This document shows, piece by piece, positions 18,872 to 26,644 of a stretch of DNA of 64,000 nucleotides (position 1 is its first letter; each line of letters starts with the position of its first letter). The notes under the pieces are model-generated. The model was not told the origin of the DNA, searched no databases, and worked only from the letters and a program-made list of their open reading frames with translations. Source of the DNA: JBBDWK01 sp040902885. Lineage in GTDB: Bacteria; Acidobacteriota; Terriglobia; Bryobacterales; Bryobacteraceae. The translations under genes and the position numbers were made by a program. The stretch spans positions 1 to 64,000 of the forward strand of contig JBBDWK010000074.1 of assembly GCA_040902885.1 (NCBI GenBank), written 5' to 3'.

Positions 18872-20107
18872 ATGCTCAAACGCCTGCGCTATCAAATTGC
18901 GATCTTCTTCGCGGTCCTCGGGCCCGGCTTCATCACCGCCGTGGTGGACAACGACGCGGGCGGCATCTACACCTATTCGCAGGCAGGCGCGCGCTGGGGC
19001 TATCTTCCGCTGTGGACGCTGCTGCCTATCACGGTGGTCCTCATCGTGACACAGGAGATGTGTTCCCGGATGGGCGCGGTCACAGGGAAGGGACTCTCGG
19101 ATCTCATCCGCGAAGAGTTCGGCCTGCGCATTACGTTCCTGGTGATGCTGCTGCTGGTGCTGGCCAACGTCACCAACGTCATGGCCAACTTCGCCGGCAT
19201 TGCCAGCTCGCTCGAACTGTTCCACGTCAGCAAGTACATCTCGGTGCCGGTCGGCGCGGCCGCGGTCTGGCTGCTGGTGGTTAAGGGAACCTACCGGAGC
19301 GTGGAGAAGATTTTCCTCTTCTCCTGCATCATCTACGTCACCTACGTGATTTCCGGCGTCCTTGTGGCGCCCGACTGGAAGGAGGCGGCCTTCTACAGCG
19401 TGCGTCCGGTTTTGATGCTGGATGCCGCATACATCACCATGCTGATCGGCATGGTGGGAACCACCATCGCGCCCTGGATGCAGTTCTATCTGCAGGCGGC
19501 CGTGGTGGAGAAGGGAGTCAGTGCGAAAGAGTACATGCAGTCGCGCGTGGAAGTGGTTGTGGGCTGCATCATGACCGCGGTCATCGCTTTTTTCATCATC
19601 GTGGCCTGCGCGGGCGCCATCTGGTCCCATCAGCCGCGCGATATCAGCGACGCTAGCGAAGCGGCGCTGGCGTTGCGGCCCTTCGGCCAGTGGGCCTACT
19701 TCCTTTTCGGCGCGGGATTGCTCAACGCATCCCTCTTCGCGGCCTGCATTCTGCCGCTTTCCACCGCCTATTGCGTCTGTGAGGGCCTGGGGTTCGAGTC
19801 GGGCGTCAGCCGCCGCTTCCGCGAAGCGCCCATCTTTTACTGGCTATACACTCTTCTGATCGTTGTAGGCGCGGGCGTGGTGCTGATTCCCGGCTTCCCG
19901 CTGATCCGCATGATTCTGCTGTCCCAGGTCATTAATGGCGTATTATTGCCATTCATCCTTATTTTCATGGTCCTGCTCATCAACAGGCGCGACTTGATGC
20001 GGGAGTGGGTGAACTCGCGCGGTTACAACCTAGTGACGTGGACAACCGTCGTCGTCATGATAGGCCTTACGCTGGCGCTGACCGGCATTACTATTCGTGG
20101 TTTTTAA
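18872..20107 (+). CDS. Nramp-family transporter, NRMT-like (probable Mg2+)
   Basis: A 411-aa protein with about 11 TM helices. TM1 has GPGFITAVVDNDAGG, so the Nramp DPGN motif is replaced by DNDA (26-29) with the Asp kept. TM6 has GTTIAPWMQFYLQAAVV, where the metal-binding Met of MPH is Ala200 and the His is Trp202. Loss of the Met, the soft ligand that favours Mn/Fe, is a feature of the NRAMP-related magnesium transporters. With the MgtE-like sensor just upstream, Mg2+ is the best substrate guess. Automatic labels of manganese transport would be unsafe. cyaY follows after 22 bases. Confidence 0.88.
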   Translation: MLKRLRYQIAIFFAVLGPGFITAVVDNDAGGIYTYSQAGARWGYLPLWTLLPITVVLIVTQEMCSRMGAVTGKGLSDLIREEFGLRITFLVMLLLVLANVTNVMANFAGIASSLELFHVSKYISVPVGAAAVWLLVVKGTYRSVEKIFLFSCIIYVTYVISGVLVAPDWKEAAFYSVRPVLMLDAAYITMLIGMVGTTIAPWMQFYLQAAVVEKGVSAKEYMQSRVEVVVGCIMTAVIAFFIIVACAGAIWSHQPRDISDASEAALALRPFGQWAYFLFGAGLLNASLFAACILPLSTAYCVCEGLGFESGVSRRFREAPIFYWLYTLLIVVGAGVVLIPGFPLIRMILLSQVINGVLLPFILIFMVLLINRRDLMREWVNSRGYNLVTWTTVVVMIGLTLALTGITIRGF

Positions 20108-20129
20108 ATTTCCGGAGGAACGATTCGCA

Positions 20130-20459
20130 ATGATAGAGGAACAGGAGTTTCGCAGGCACGCCGACGAGGCGATGGGCTCGCTCAACCGCGCGCTCATCGG
20201 CGCGTCCGACGATTACGGTTTCGACGTGGATTTCAACGCCGGAGCGCTGAGCGTGGAATTCGAGGAGCCGCCGGCGAAGTTCGTGGTCAGTCCCAACACG
20301 CCCGTCCGGCAGATCTGGGTTTCCGCCCAGGCCAAGAGCTACAAGCTGGATTGGGACGCGGTCGCCAACGCCTTCGTCCATGCGGATACTGGCCAGTCGT
20401 TAAAAGAACTGCTGGAAGACGTGATCGGGCGCCAGATAAAAGAAGATGTGAGCCTGTGA
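20130..20459 (+). CDS. cyaY: Frataxin-like iron-binding protein CyaY
   Basis: A 109-aa protein matching the frataxin fold: an acidic first helix (EEQEFRRHADEAMGSLNRAL), strands around FDVDFNAGALSVEFE, the signature VRQIWVSAQAKSYKLDWD, and a C-terminal helix QSLKELLEDVI. In characterised frataxins the acidic helix binds iron and the protein modulates IscS-dependent cluster assembly. The ATG at 20130 has GGAGGAA nine bases upstream. It follows the NRMT-like transporter gene on the same strand. An IscU-like gene lies 17 kb away, but isc/suf machinery is not in the window. Confidence 0.82.
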   Translation: MIEEQEFRRHADEAMGSLNRALIGASDDYGFDVDFNAGALSVEFEEPPAKFVVSPNTPVRQIWVSAQAKSYKLDWDAVANAFVHADTGQSLKELLEDVIGRQIKEDVSL

Positions 20460-20510
20460 GGCCGCCTCGATACGGCGCGTGCCCAGTGTGGAAGTTGAGT
20501 CCGCGATCAA

Positions 20511-21860
20511 TTACGGTACCAGATGGACGCGCGCCGGCGGGGTCTGACGATCCATGTACACAACTATCACGTCGTATTTCCCGGAGGCCATCCCAGCCGG
20601 CAAGAACGCGTTGATCTGACGGTAACCGTTCATATCCACCTCGGACACGAAACTTGCTGGAACCCCGGCTTCGTTGAGTCGAATAGAGGCGTCGCGTAAT
20701 AGCACTTCGAACGGGAGTCCCGAGACCCATACGGAGATACAGCTCCCTGCTCCCGTATGTATCAGATTTCGCTCCCATGACTTACCGTCGGTAACGATCT
20801 CGATTTGAAAGGTTGAGGGCAAAAAGGAATCGTTTCTGGCAGTAATCTCCTTTTCTGGATCGTCGATCCCGATTCTGACGAAGTTGCTCCATCCGGTCGT
20901 TGCGGTGCGAAGGCGAACATCATACCAACCGCGATCAAGGCCAGGCGGCAGCTTCACCACTACCTGCCAGCCGTCTCCACCGGTCGAGCGCACGTGAACG
21001 GGCCTTGCACCATAAGGACCGACCTCAGGGAAGAGGACGTCCTGAGAAATATTCGCTTCCGTACTCTTGAACCAAATTGAAACATAATCGTCTCTGGAGT
21101 GCGAGAAAGACCGATCGAGCAAAACGCTGTTCTCGACACAAGTGATGTAAGGTCCTGGACGAGATGAGCCGGCCGGAATCCAGTGCCTGTGGCAGGAGAC
21201 GTGCGCGCGGTTGTCCAACACGCGGCCCAATTCAACGCGAGCGAAACCGGCGGTTCTACACAGAGCCAGAAGGCAGGAACAATTCGGACCGAACCAGTTG
21301 TCAAACTGACCGCAAAGTTGACTGGTCTCGTAGAATTCCATCGCGGGGACGGAATCCGTCACATTCGACCCGTCATCGGTTACAAAGGATTCCACACAAG
21401 TCAGGCCGATACACAGATCACAAACGTGCTCCAGCGCCAGTAAAGGATGCTTTAGGTGATAGAGAACGCCAAGAAACAGAACAATATCGAACCGGCCTAG
21501 TTCGCGTGAATCGAATTTACAGATGTCGCCTATGACATACTCAACGCTAGACCCAAGCCTCTCGCGCATTGCGACCAGCGTTTGACGATGTGTTGAGTCG
21601 AAAGCGACAACGGAAGCTCCGCGTCGCTCCATTTCAAAGCTAAACCAGCCGTCCCACGCACCGATATCAAGAACTCGCCTTCCGCTTAAGTCGGCGGGAA
21701 TCGGAAACTGGCTCAGGCGAAGTTCTTGCTGCTCCAGAGTCTGAAAACCGTCGATTGTAGTACCGTCTGGAAGGCGAAAGCTGTGATAGTACCCTAAACG
21801 GTCGAGTTCACCGACCTGACGAAGTGTCGCCTCGGTTACGGCGGAGTTCCTGGCGCGCAC
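20511..21860 (-). CDS. SAM-dependent methyltransferase (CmoB/DUF1698-like) with two C-terminal beta repeats
   Basis: About 449 aa. The N-terminal ~200 residues are a class I methyltransferase: motif I RRVLDIGAWDGWFSFEMER, VVAFDSTH, and FDIVLFLGVLYHLKHPL, as in CmoB/DUF1698 proteins. The C-terminal half looks like two beta-sandwich repeats of about 90 residues, each with a W-x-x-V-x-LP or R-x-I-x-A-x-LPAG core followed by G-x-YDV. That fusion is not one I recognise. Start at GTG 21860 with GGAG upstream; GTG 21890 is possible. The gene looks poorer in G+C than its neighbours. It is the last gene of a minus-strand run from the TonB receptor. Confidence 0.75.
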   Translation of the reverse strand: MRARNSAVTEATLRQVGELDRLGYYHSFRLPDGTTIDGFQTLEQQELRLSQFPIPADLSGRRVLDIGAWDGWFSFEMERRGASVVAFDSTHRQTLVAMRERLGSSVEYVIGDICKFDSRELGRFDIVLFLGVLYHLKHPLLALEHVCDLCIGLTCVESFVTDDGSNVTDSVPAMEFYETSQLCGQFDNWFGPNCSCLLALCRTAGFARVELGRVLDNRAHVSCHRHWIPAGSSRPGPYITCVENSVLLDRSFSHSRDDYVSIWFKSTEANISQDVLFPEVGPYGARPVHVRSTGGDGWQVVVKLPPGLDRGWYDVRLRTATTGWSNFVRIGIDDPEKEITARNDSFLPSTFQIEIVTDGKSWERNLIHTGAGSCISVWVSGLPFEVLLRDASIRLNEAGVPASFVSEVDMNGYRQINAFLPAGMASGKYDVIVVYMDRQTPPARVHLVP

Positions 21861-21900
21861 ACGAATTGCTCCACCTCGCGAGCGTAGCACAACTTCGGGA

Positions 21901-23247
21901 TCAGACTGGAGGATCCCAAGCGTCGATCGGGTTGTCCATTCTGAAGTCCGCCGCCAACTCCGATTCGTTGCGCTTCGGCCGTTGATGCGCGGTCTTCCTG
22001 GCGTGTTCGAGCACCTCTTTCATCCGCCTGGCGACAATGCGTTCCTGGCCCGGCGCCATCATCCAGGGCACCAGTGTGATCCCCATCGGCGTGCGTAGCG
22101 GCACTACACTCGGGTCGCCTTCCTGCAGCGCCTTGAAACAATCCTCGCGCGAGAAGTTCCACGCCTTCTCATCCCACTTCACCCACAGTCGTGGCACGTG
22201 GTTAGTGACCCAACCCGGAACGTAGCCGGTCTCGACGCCGGGAATCTTGTCGAGCGTACTTTTCATGTACTCTATTTGCGATTTCCAGGAATTCCATTCA
22301 GACTGGTGATCGGCCTTAACGTATCGCTCGACCGCCGCGAGCATTCCAACGTAGGTTTCCTTGGAGATCTTCAGATCGCGACCGACGCCGCTATATGGGC
22401 TCTGGAACGTCTCGGCGATGTCGATGAGGTCCTTCCGTCCGAGCAACAGGCCGGCATTCTGCGGACCGCGGAGGCCCTTACCGCCACTGAACGCTACCAG
22501 GTCAGCGCCCATCTTCGTGTATCCGGCCAGATTTTCGTACGGCGGCAACTCTGCGGCGGCGTCAATCAGCAGCGGGATGCGATGCTTCTTTGCTATCTGG
22601 ATGCACTCCTCAAGCGGCACCTTACCTCCCGGCGCATCCAACTTGTCGCGGTGCGCGCCGAAGTGTTTTTCGGCAACAAGATAATACAGCATCGCCGTTT
22701 TACCGCCGATCGCACGTTCCATCTCGTCCTTATAGTCGACGTCGATCATACGCCCGCCGGCGGCCTCGCACTGCCTGATCCAGCCCGTCATATGCAGCTT
22801 CTGGGTGACGATCTCGTTCTTCATCCCGTCGGTAAACGGCAGCCGCCTGGCTTTGTCCGGGTCGTCGCCCGCGATGCAGGCGCAGGTACCGACGAAGATG
22901 GCGCCCGCAGCCCCTGTCGTGACCAGCGCTCCCGGATTTCCTGTCACTTCGGCGATGCGCGCGCCGGCCGCTCGGCTCAACTCGCGGATCGGCACGTAGT
23001 TTTGCGCCGCCGCCTCCATCGCCTCGATTACCTCGGACGGCATCAGCGATCCGCCCAAGTGCGTATACGTCCCCGCGGCGTTGATGATCGGGCGCAGGCC
23101 CAGGCGTGTGTACACCTTCGCCGACTCTTCCGCATTGCGCGCAGCCATAGCCCCAGCCAGCCGCTGTGCACCGGGCAGCGCTCCAAGAGCGGCCAACAGT
23201 CCCGGGCTGCGGAAAAAACTTCGGCGTGTCGAAGGAAGAATGCTCAT
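21901..23247 (-). CDS. Tat-exported SelA-like (fold-type I) PLP enzyme
   Basis: A 448-aa protein. The N-terminus has a twin-arginine signal (TRRSFFRSPGLLAALGALPG). The body follows the SelA/DgaE-like aminotransferase class V pattern: IINAAGTYTHLGGSLM, TGAAGAIFVGTCACIAG, IPLLIDAAAELPP, and the PLP-lysine in FSGGKGLRGPQNAG. Such enzymes catalyse eliminations or aldol-type cleavages on amino acids or sugar-acid derivatives; true selenocysteine synthesis is unlikely for an exported protein. Start 23247 has GAGGAG upstream. It sits 43 bases after a TonB receptor gene, so it may act on what that receptor brings in. Confidence 0.82.
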   Translation of the reverse strand: MSILPSTRRSFFRSPGLLAALGALPGAQRLAGAMAARNAEESAKVYTRLGLRPIINAAGTYTHLGGSLMPSEVIEAMEAAAQNYVPIRELSRAAGARIAEVTGNPGALVTTGAAGAIFVGTCACIAGDDPDKARRLPFTDGMKNEIVTQKLHMTGWIRQCEAAGGRMIDVDYKDEMERAIGGKTAMLYYLVAEKHFGAHRDKLDAPGGKVPLEECIQIAKKHRIPLLIDAAAELPPYENLAGYTKMGADLVAFSGGKGLRGPQNAGLLLGRKDLIDIAETFQSPYSGVGRDLKISKETYVGMLAAVERYVKADHQSEWNSWKSQIEYMKSTLDKIPGVETGYVPGWVTNHVPRLWVKWDEKAWNFSREDCFKALQEGDPSVVPLRTPMGITLVPWMMAPGQERIVARRMKEVLEHARKTAHQRPKRNESELAADFRMDNPIDAWDPPV

Positions 23248-23290
23248 CGTGCTCCTCACAGGTACGTCAGGCTTGAGAAGGTCGCCCATA

Positions 23291-26200
23291 TCAGAATAGA
23301 TACTTCAAGGCGAACTGCATCTGGCGGTTCGGGTTTAGGCCGCGGGTGCTTGAAATCACGCCGAACGCCCCGGTCCCCAAAGTGTTCCCGGGGTTGTTGA
23401 ACTGCGGCGTATTGAACGCATTGAAGAACTCCGTCCGGAACATGAGGGTGTGGCCCTCTTTCCAGGGCATCTTGAAGTTCTTGCTCACCGACAGATCCCA
23501 TGCGTTGGCCCCGGGACCTATGAGAGTGTTGCGGCCCGCCGTGCCGTAACCGCCCGAACCGGGGATAAACACGCCGTTGGAAGCCGGCGCGCCCTCGTAA
23601 GTCGAGCGCACGAAAGCTGTGGTATCAAACCAGCGTGAGGGGTCGCGCTCGCCGCTCGGCAGGTTGGCGTTTGCCCCCAGCGTATGGGGGCGCGAGGCTT
23701 CGTTGCCTCCCTTGTTCTGCGTATCGCCGCTCTGGCTCACCGCAAACGGCTGGCCGCTTTCGAAAGTCAGCAGCCAGCCCCCCTGCCAGCCGCCGAGAAC
23801 CGCGCCAGCGACACCGGTCAACTGTTTGCCCCATGGAATCTCCCAGACGCCGCCGATGATCATGCGATGCCGGACGTCCTCGACACTGTCGCCGCGCTCA
23901 TATGCGCCCCGCAGCCGGGCACTCTGGCACCCGCAGCCGCCACGGTTGACCGTCTCGGTGATGTCGTCGATCATGTGGCTCCAGGTGTATGCGGTGGTGA
24001 GGCTTAGCCCATTCGTGAAGCGATGTTCGTAGCGCGACTGCAGCGAGTGGTACAGCCCATTGCCGTCCGAGACCATCATGCGAATCGTCGCGAAGTCCGG
24101 GTACGGACGCCGCTCCTGCACCGGACCTGGCCCCGGCTCGGGCTGGTTAAAGTTGCGCAGACTGGTGTCCACGTTCGTGCTCTTGCTCGCCACCCAGCCA
24201 ACCTCCAACAGATCGTTGCCGGTGATCTGGTGCGCAATCGTGGCGTTGTAGTTCTGCACGTAGGCGTTTCGCCGTTTGCGGTCCTCCGGCACCGCCACAA
24301 CGTTGAAGATGGGCTTGTCGGGATAGAGTTCCCTCGGCACCGGGTTCTGAATCGTCGCGATCGGCGCGATCGGGTTGCCGGCTGCGTCCACCAGCTCGTT
24401 GCGCACGGTGAGGCTGCCGCCCGCCGGCGGGTTCAACTGCAGGATATTCAGGTTATCGAACTGCGCCGCCGTCCGGAAGATCCCGTACCCGGCCCGAAAC
24501 ACTGTCTTGTCGGAAATGCGGTAGGCCAGACCAAAGCGCGGGCCCCAGTAATTGTATTCGGGCAGATAGGGCTGCAGGAACGTCGTGGGATCGTCCGGCA
24601 CCAGCCGCAGCGGGCCGGGCAGGCCGAAACTGAGGAATCGCGTCACAATATTTTTATCGCGCGGCAGCGTGAAGTAATCCCACCGTAACCCGATGTTGAT
24701 TGTCAGCCGGTTAGTTGCCTTCCAATCGTCCTGGGCATAGATACCGAACCGCCAGTTGCTCACGTCCGACAGCGGCACGCCCTCAGGAGTGAGTGTTTCT
24801 CGTGGAAACCCCAGCATGTACGCCGCCGCGCCCAAGCCCGAGATGTCACGGTTGAACGTCACTTGTCCGAACGGCCAGTTATTGGTCGTCGCCTCGTCAA
24901 GGTGGTAGCGGATGTCGCCGCCGAACTTCAGCGCGTGCCGGCCCTTGATCACGCTGACGTTGTTGACCCACTGGTAGGTCCGGGAGTTGTCGATGTTCGA
25001 CGACGCCGCGAGCTCGCCCATTCCCAGATAGCCTTCAATGTTGATGGTCGGGAAGCCTTGCTCGTCGTCACGCAGCGGACGGCCATCCGGGCCGCCTACC
25101 AGCATGCCGTTGATCCCCAAATCCTCGATCTTGAAACCCGTTCCCGTGCGCGGACCGATCCGGCGGATATCCCCCTTGTGAAAACCGAAGCGGAACTCGT
25201 TGAGCAGCGAGGGCGAGAACGTGTGGATGTGCTGAACTCCCAGGCTTTGGTTCGGGAACGTGCGGTCTTCCTGATAGAAGATGGGGTTGATGCCCACCGC
25301 CGGGAAGTCCCGCTGGGAATAGACGTAGTGGAAGGTGACCTGGTCTTTGGCGGTCAAGTAATAGTCCGCCCGGGTCAGCAGTTGATCGATAAACAGATCG
25401 TCCTGCGTGACGCCCGCGAAATTCTGGCTGCCGCTCTGGTTGGGCGCGGGCATATAGGTCTTGATCAGATTGACCGAGACGGGGTTGAGCCTGCTGGCCG
25501 GGATGATGTTGTTGGGAAACGGCTGCCGGTTCAACGGATCGACGATCGGTGTGGCGACTTCCGAGAAGTCTCCGTCCCTCATCGCCAGCGGCATCACGAT
25601 CGCGGTGCTGGCGGACTGGCGTTTCTCCCGGACACCTTCGTATCCCGCCATTATGAAAAGCTTGTTCTTCTGGATGGGTCCGGCGATCACTCCGCCGAAC
25701 TGATTCCGGCGCAGAACCGGCTTGGGCCGAGGCGCCGGCGCGAAGTAGCCCCGGGCATCGCTCGCGTTATTGCGCAGAAACTCAAAGGCCGATCCATGGA
25801 ACTCGTTCGTACCGCTCCGGAGCTGCACGTTGATATTGGCGCCCGACTGACCGCCGTACTCCGCGGAGTAGTTCGAACTCTGGACCTTGAACTCCTGGAT
25901 GGCATCCACCGACGGATAGAAGTTCACGAACGGCGCGCGGTTGTTCACGGCCGTGATGCCGTTGATATTGACCTGCATCCAGACGTCGCGATTGCCGTTG
26001 GCGACCACACGGGTGCGCTCGCCATTGGACTCCTCTTTGATCCGCACGCCGGGGGTCATGATCGACAACTGCAGAAAGTTGCGATTGTTCAGCGGCAGGT
26101 TGACGATGCGCTGCTGGCCGATGACGTCGCCCACCACGGCGCTTTCGGTTTGCAGGAGCGGCGCCGCGGAGCTCACTTCCACGGTTTCGACAACTTCCCC

Positions 26201-26524
26201 AACCTGCAACCTGATATCGAAACGCGCCTGCTGGTTGATCTGCAGCCCGATGCCGGTGCGCCGCTCCGTGCGAAAGCCGGTGGCCCGGATTTCCAGAACG
26301 TACTGGCCCGGCCGCAGATAGCGGACCTCATAGAGGCCTTCACCGTTGCTGCTCGTCTCCCGCGAGACGCCGGTCTCCGGTTGCGTCGCGGTAACCGTGG
26401 CTCCGACGACGACCGCGCCGGCCGGATCCGTCACCGTACCCAGGATCGCCGTATCCGCGGTCTGAGCGGCCAGATTTGCGATGCAGCCGCATAAAGCGAG
26501 ACACACCCTACCCAGTTTTGTCAT
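23291..26524 (-). CDS. TonB-dependent receptor, Oar-like (1)
   Basis: A 1,077-aa outer-membrane protein. Signal peptide (TKLGRVCLALCGCIANLAAQ), then a carboxypeptidase-regulatory Ig-like domain (about 25-110, ILGTVTDPAGAVVVGATVTA), a plug domain and a large beta-barrel. It ends MQFALKYLF with the terminal Phe needed for BAM insertion. Start 26524 is chosen because a signal peptide begins there and GGAGGAG precedes it; the open frame continues upstream without a plausible protein. The leader can fold over this ribosome-binding site. Cargo is unknown; the SelA-like enzyme and methyltransferase follow in the same direction. Confidence 0.92.
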   Translation of the reverse strand: MTKLGRVCLALCGCIANLAAQTADTAILGTVTDPAGAVVVGATVTATQPETGVSRETSSNGEGLYEVRYLRPGQYVLEIRATGFRTERRTGIGLQINQQARFDIRLQVGEVVETVEVSSAAPLLQTESAVVGDVIGQQRIVNLPLNNRNFLQLSIMTPGVRIKEESNGERTRVVANGNRDVWMQVNINGITAVNNRAPFVNFYPSVDAIQEFKVQSSNYSAEYGGQSGANINVQLRSGTNEFHGSAFEFLRNNASDARGYFAPAPRPKPVLRRNQFGGVIAGPIQKNKLFIMAGYEGVREKRQSASTAIVMPLAMRDGDFSEVATPIVDPLNRQPFPNNIIPASRLNPVSVNLIKTYMPAPNQSGSQNFAGVTQDDLFIDQLLTRADYYLTAKDQVTFHYVYSQRDFPAVGINPIFYQEDRTFPNQSLGVQHIHTFSPSLLNEFRFGFHKGDIRRIGPRTGTGFKIEDLGINGMLVGGPDGRPLRDDEQGFPTINIEGYLGMGELAASSNIDNSRTYQWVNNVSVIKGRHALKFGGDIRYHLDEATTNNWPFGQVTFNRDISGLGAAAYMLGFPRETLTPEGVPLSDVSNWRFGIYAQDDWKATNRLTINIGLRWDYFTLPRDKNIVTRFLSFGLPGPLRLVPDDPTTFLQPYLPEYNYWGPRFGLAYRISDKTVFRAGYGIFRTAAQFDNLNILQLNPPAGGSLTVRNELVDAAGNPIAPIATIQNPVPRELYPDKPIFNVVAVPEDRKRRNAYVQNYNATIAHQITGNDLLEVGWVASKSTNVDTSLRNFNQPEPGPGPVQERRPYPDFATIRMMVSDGNGLYHSLQSRYEHRFTNGLSLTTAYTWSHMIDDITETVNRGGCGCQSARLRGAYERGDSVEDVRHRMIIGGVWEIPWGKQLTGVAGAVLGGWQGGWLLTFESGQPFAVSQSGDTQNKGGNEASRPHTLGANANLPSGERDPSRWFDTTAFVRSTYEGAPASNGVFIPGSGGYGTAGRNTLIGPGANAWDLSVSKNFKMPWKEGHTLMFRTEFFNAFNTPQFNNPGNTLGTGAFGVISSTRGLNPNRQMQFALKYLF

Positions 26525-26525
26525 G

Positions 26526-26550
26526 ATGCTCCTCCAAGTAGTCGGAGCAT
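26526..26550 (-). promoter_or_regulatory. Hairpin covering the TonB receptor ribosome-binding site
   Basis: ATGCTCC (26526-26532) and GGAGCAT (26544-26550) are perfect complements around an 11-base loop. In the minus-strand mRNA the 3' arm and loop edge include GGAGGAGC, the Shine-Dalgarno of the TonB receptor, two bases from its start. This could limit translation. Confidence 0.45.
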
Positions 26551-26573
26551 ACACCCCAGCCGGTTCGAGCACA

Positions 26574-26596
26574 AGGCCGAATGGGGCATTCGGCCT
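26574..26596. promoter_or_regulatory. Perfect 10-3-10 inverted repeat between TonB receptor and glyA
   Basis: AGGCCGAATG-GGG-CATTCGGCCT. It lies 50 bases upstream of the TonB receptor start and 49 bases upstream of glyA, in the shared divergent region. Candidate operator or leader hairpin. Confidence 0.5.
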
Positions 26597-26622
26597 GCAA
26601 CGGCCGTTCTCCACGCGCATGC

Positions 26623-26628
26623 TAAAAT
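26623..26628 (+). promoter_or_regulatory. Candidate -10 element (TAAAAT) for glyA
   Basis: TAAAAT 16 bases before the glyA ATG; no standard -35. It resembles other TAnAAT hexamers placed close to starts in this window. Confidence 0.3.
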
Positions 26629-26644
26629 CGTGGCTTACCGTTGA

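Noticed and set aside
17639..19630. A 663-residue open frame antisense to the MgtE-N/CBS and Nramp genes
   Set aside because: It is the His/Asp-rich reverse frame of two real genes and has no domain.
18872..20107. Calling the Nramp protein MntH (Mn2+/H+ symporter)
   Set aside because: The DPGN and MPH metal motifs are changed to DNDA and APW, which argues against a standard Mn/Fe transporter.
21901..23247. Calling the SelA-like protein selenocysteine synthase
   Set aside because: It has a Tat signal and no selB or tRNA-Sec gene nearby; only the fold is shared.
24863..26494. A 543-residue frame antisense to the first TonB receptor
   Set aside because: Shadow frame without start signal or motif; the receptor frame has full domain structure.
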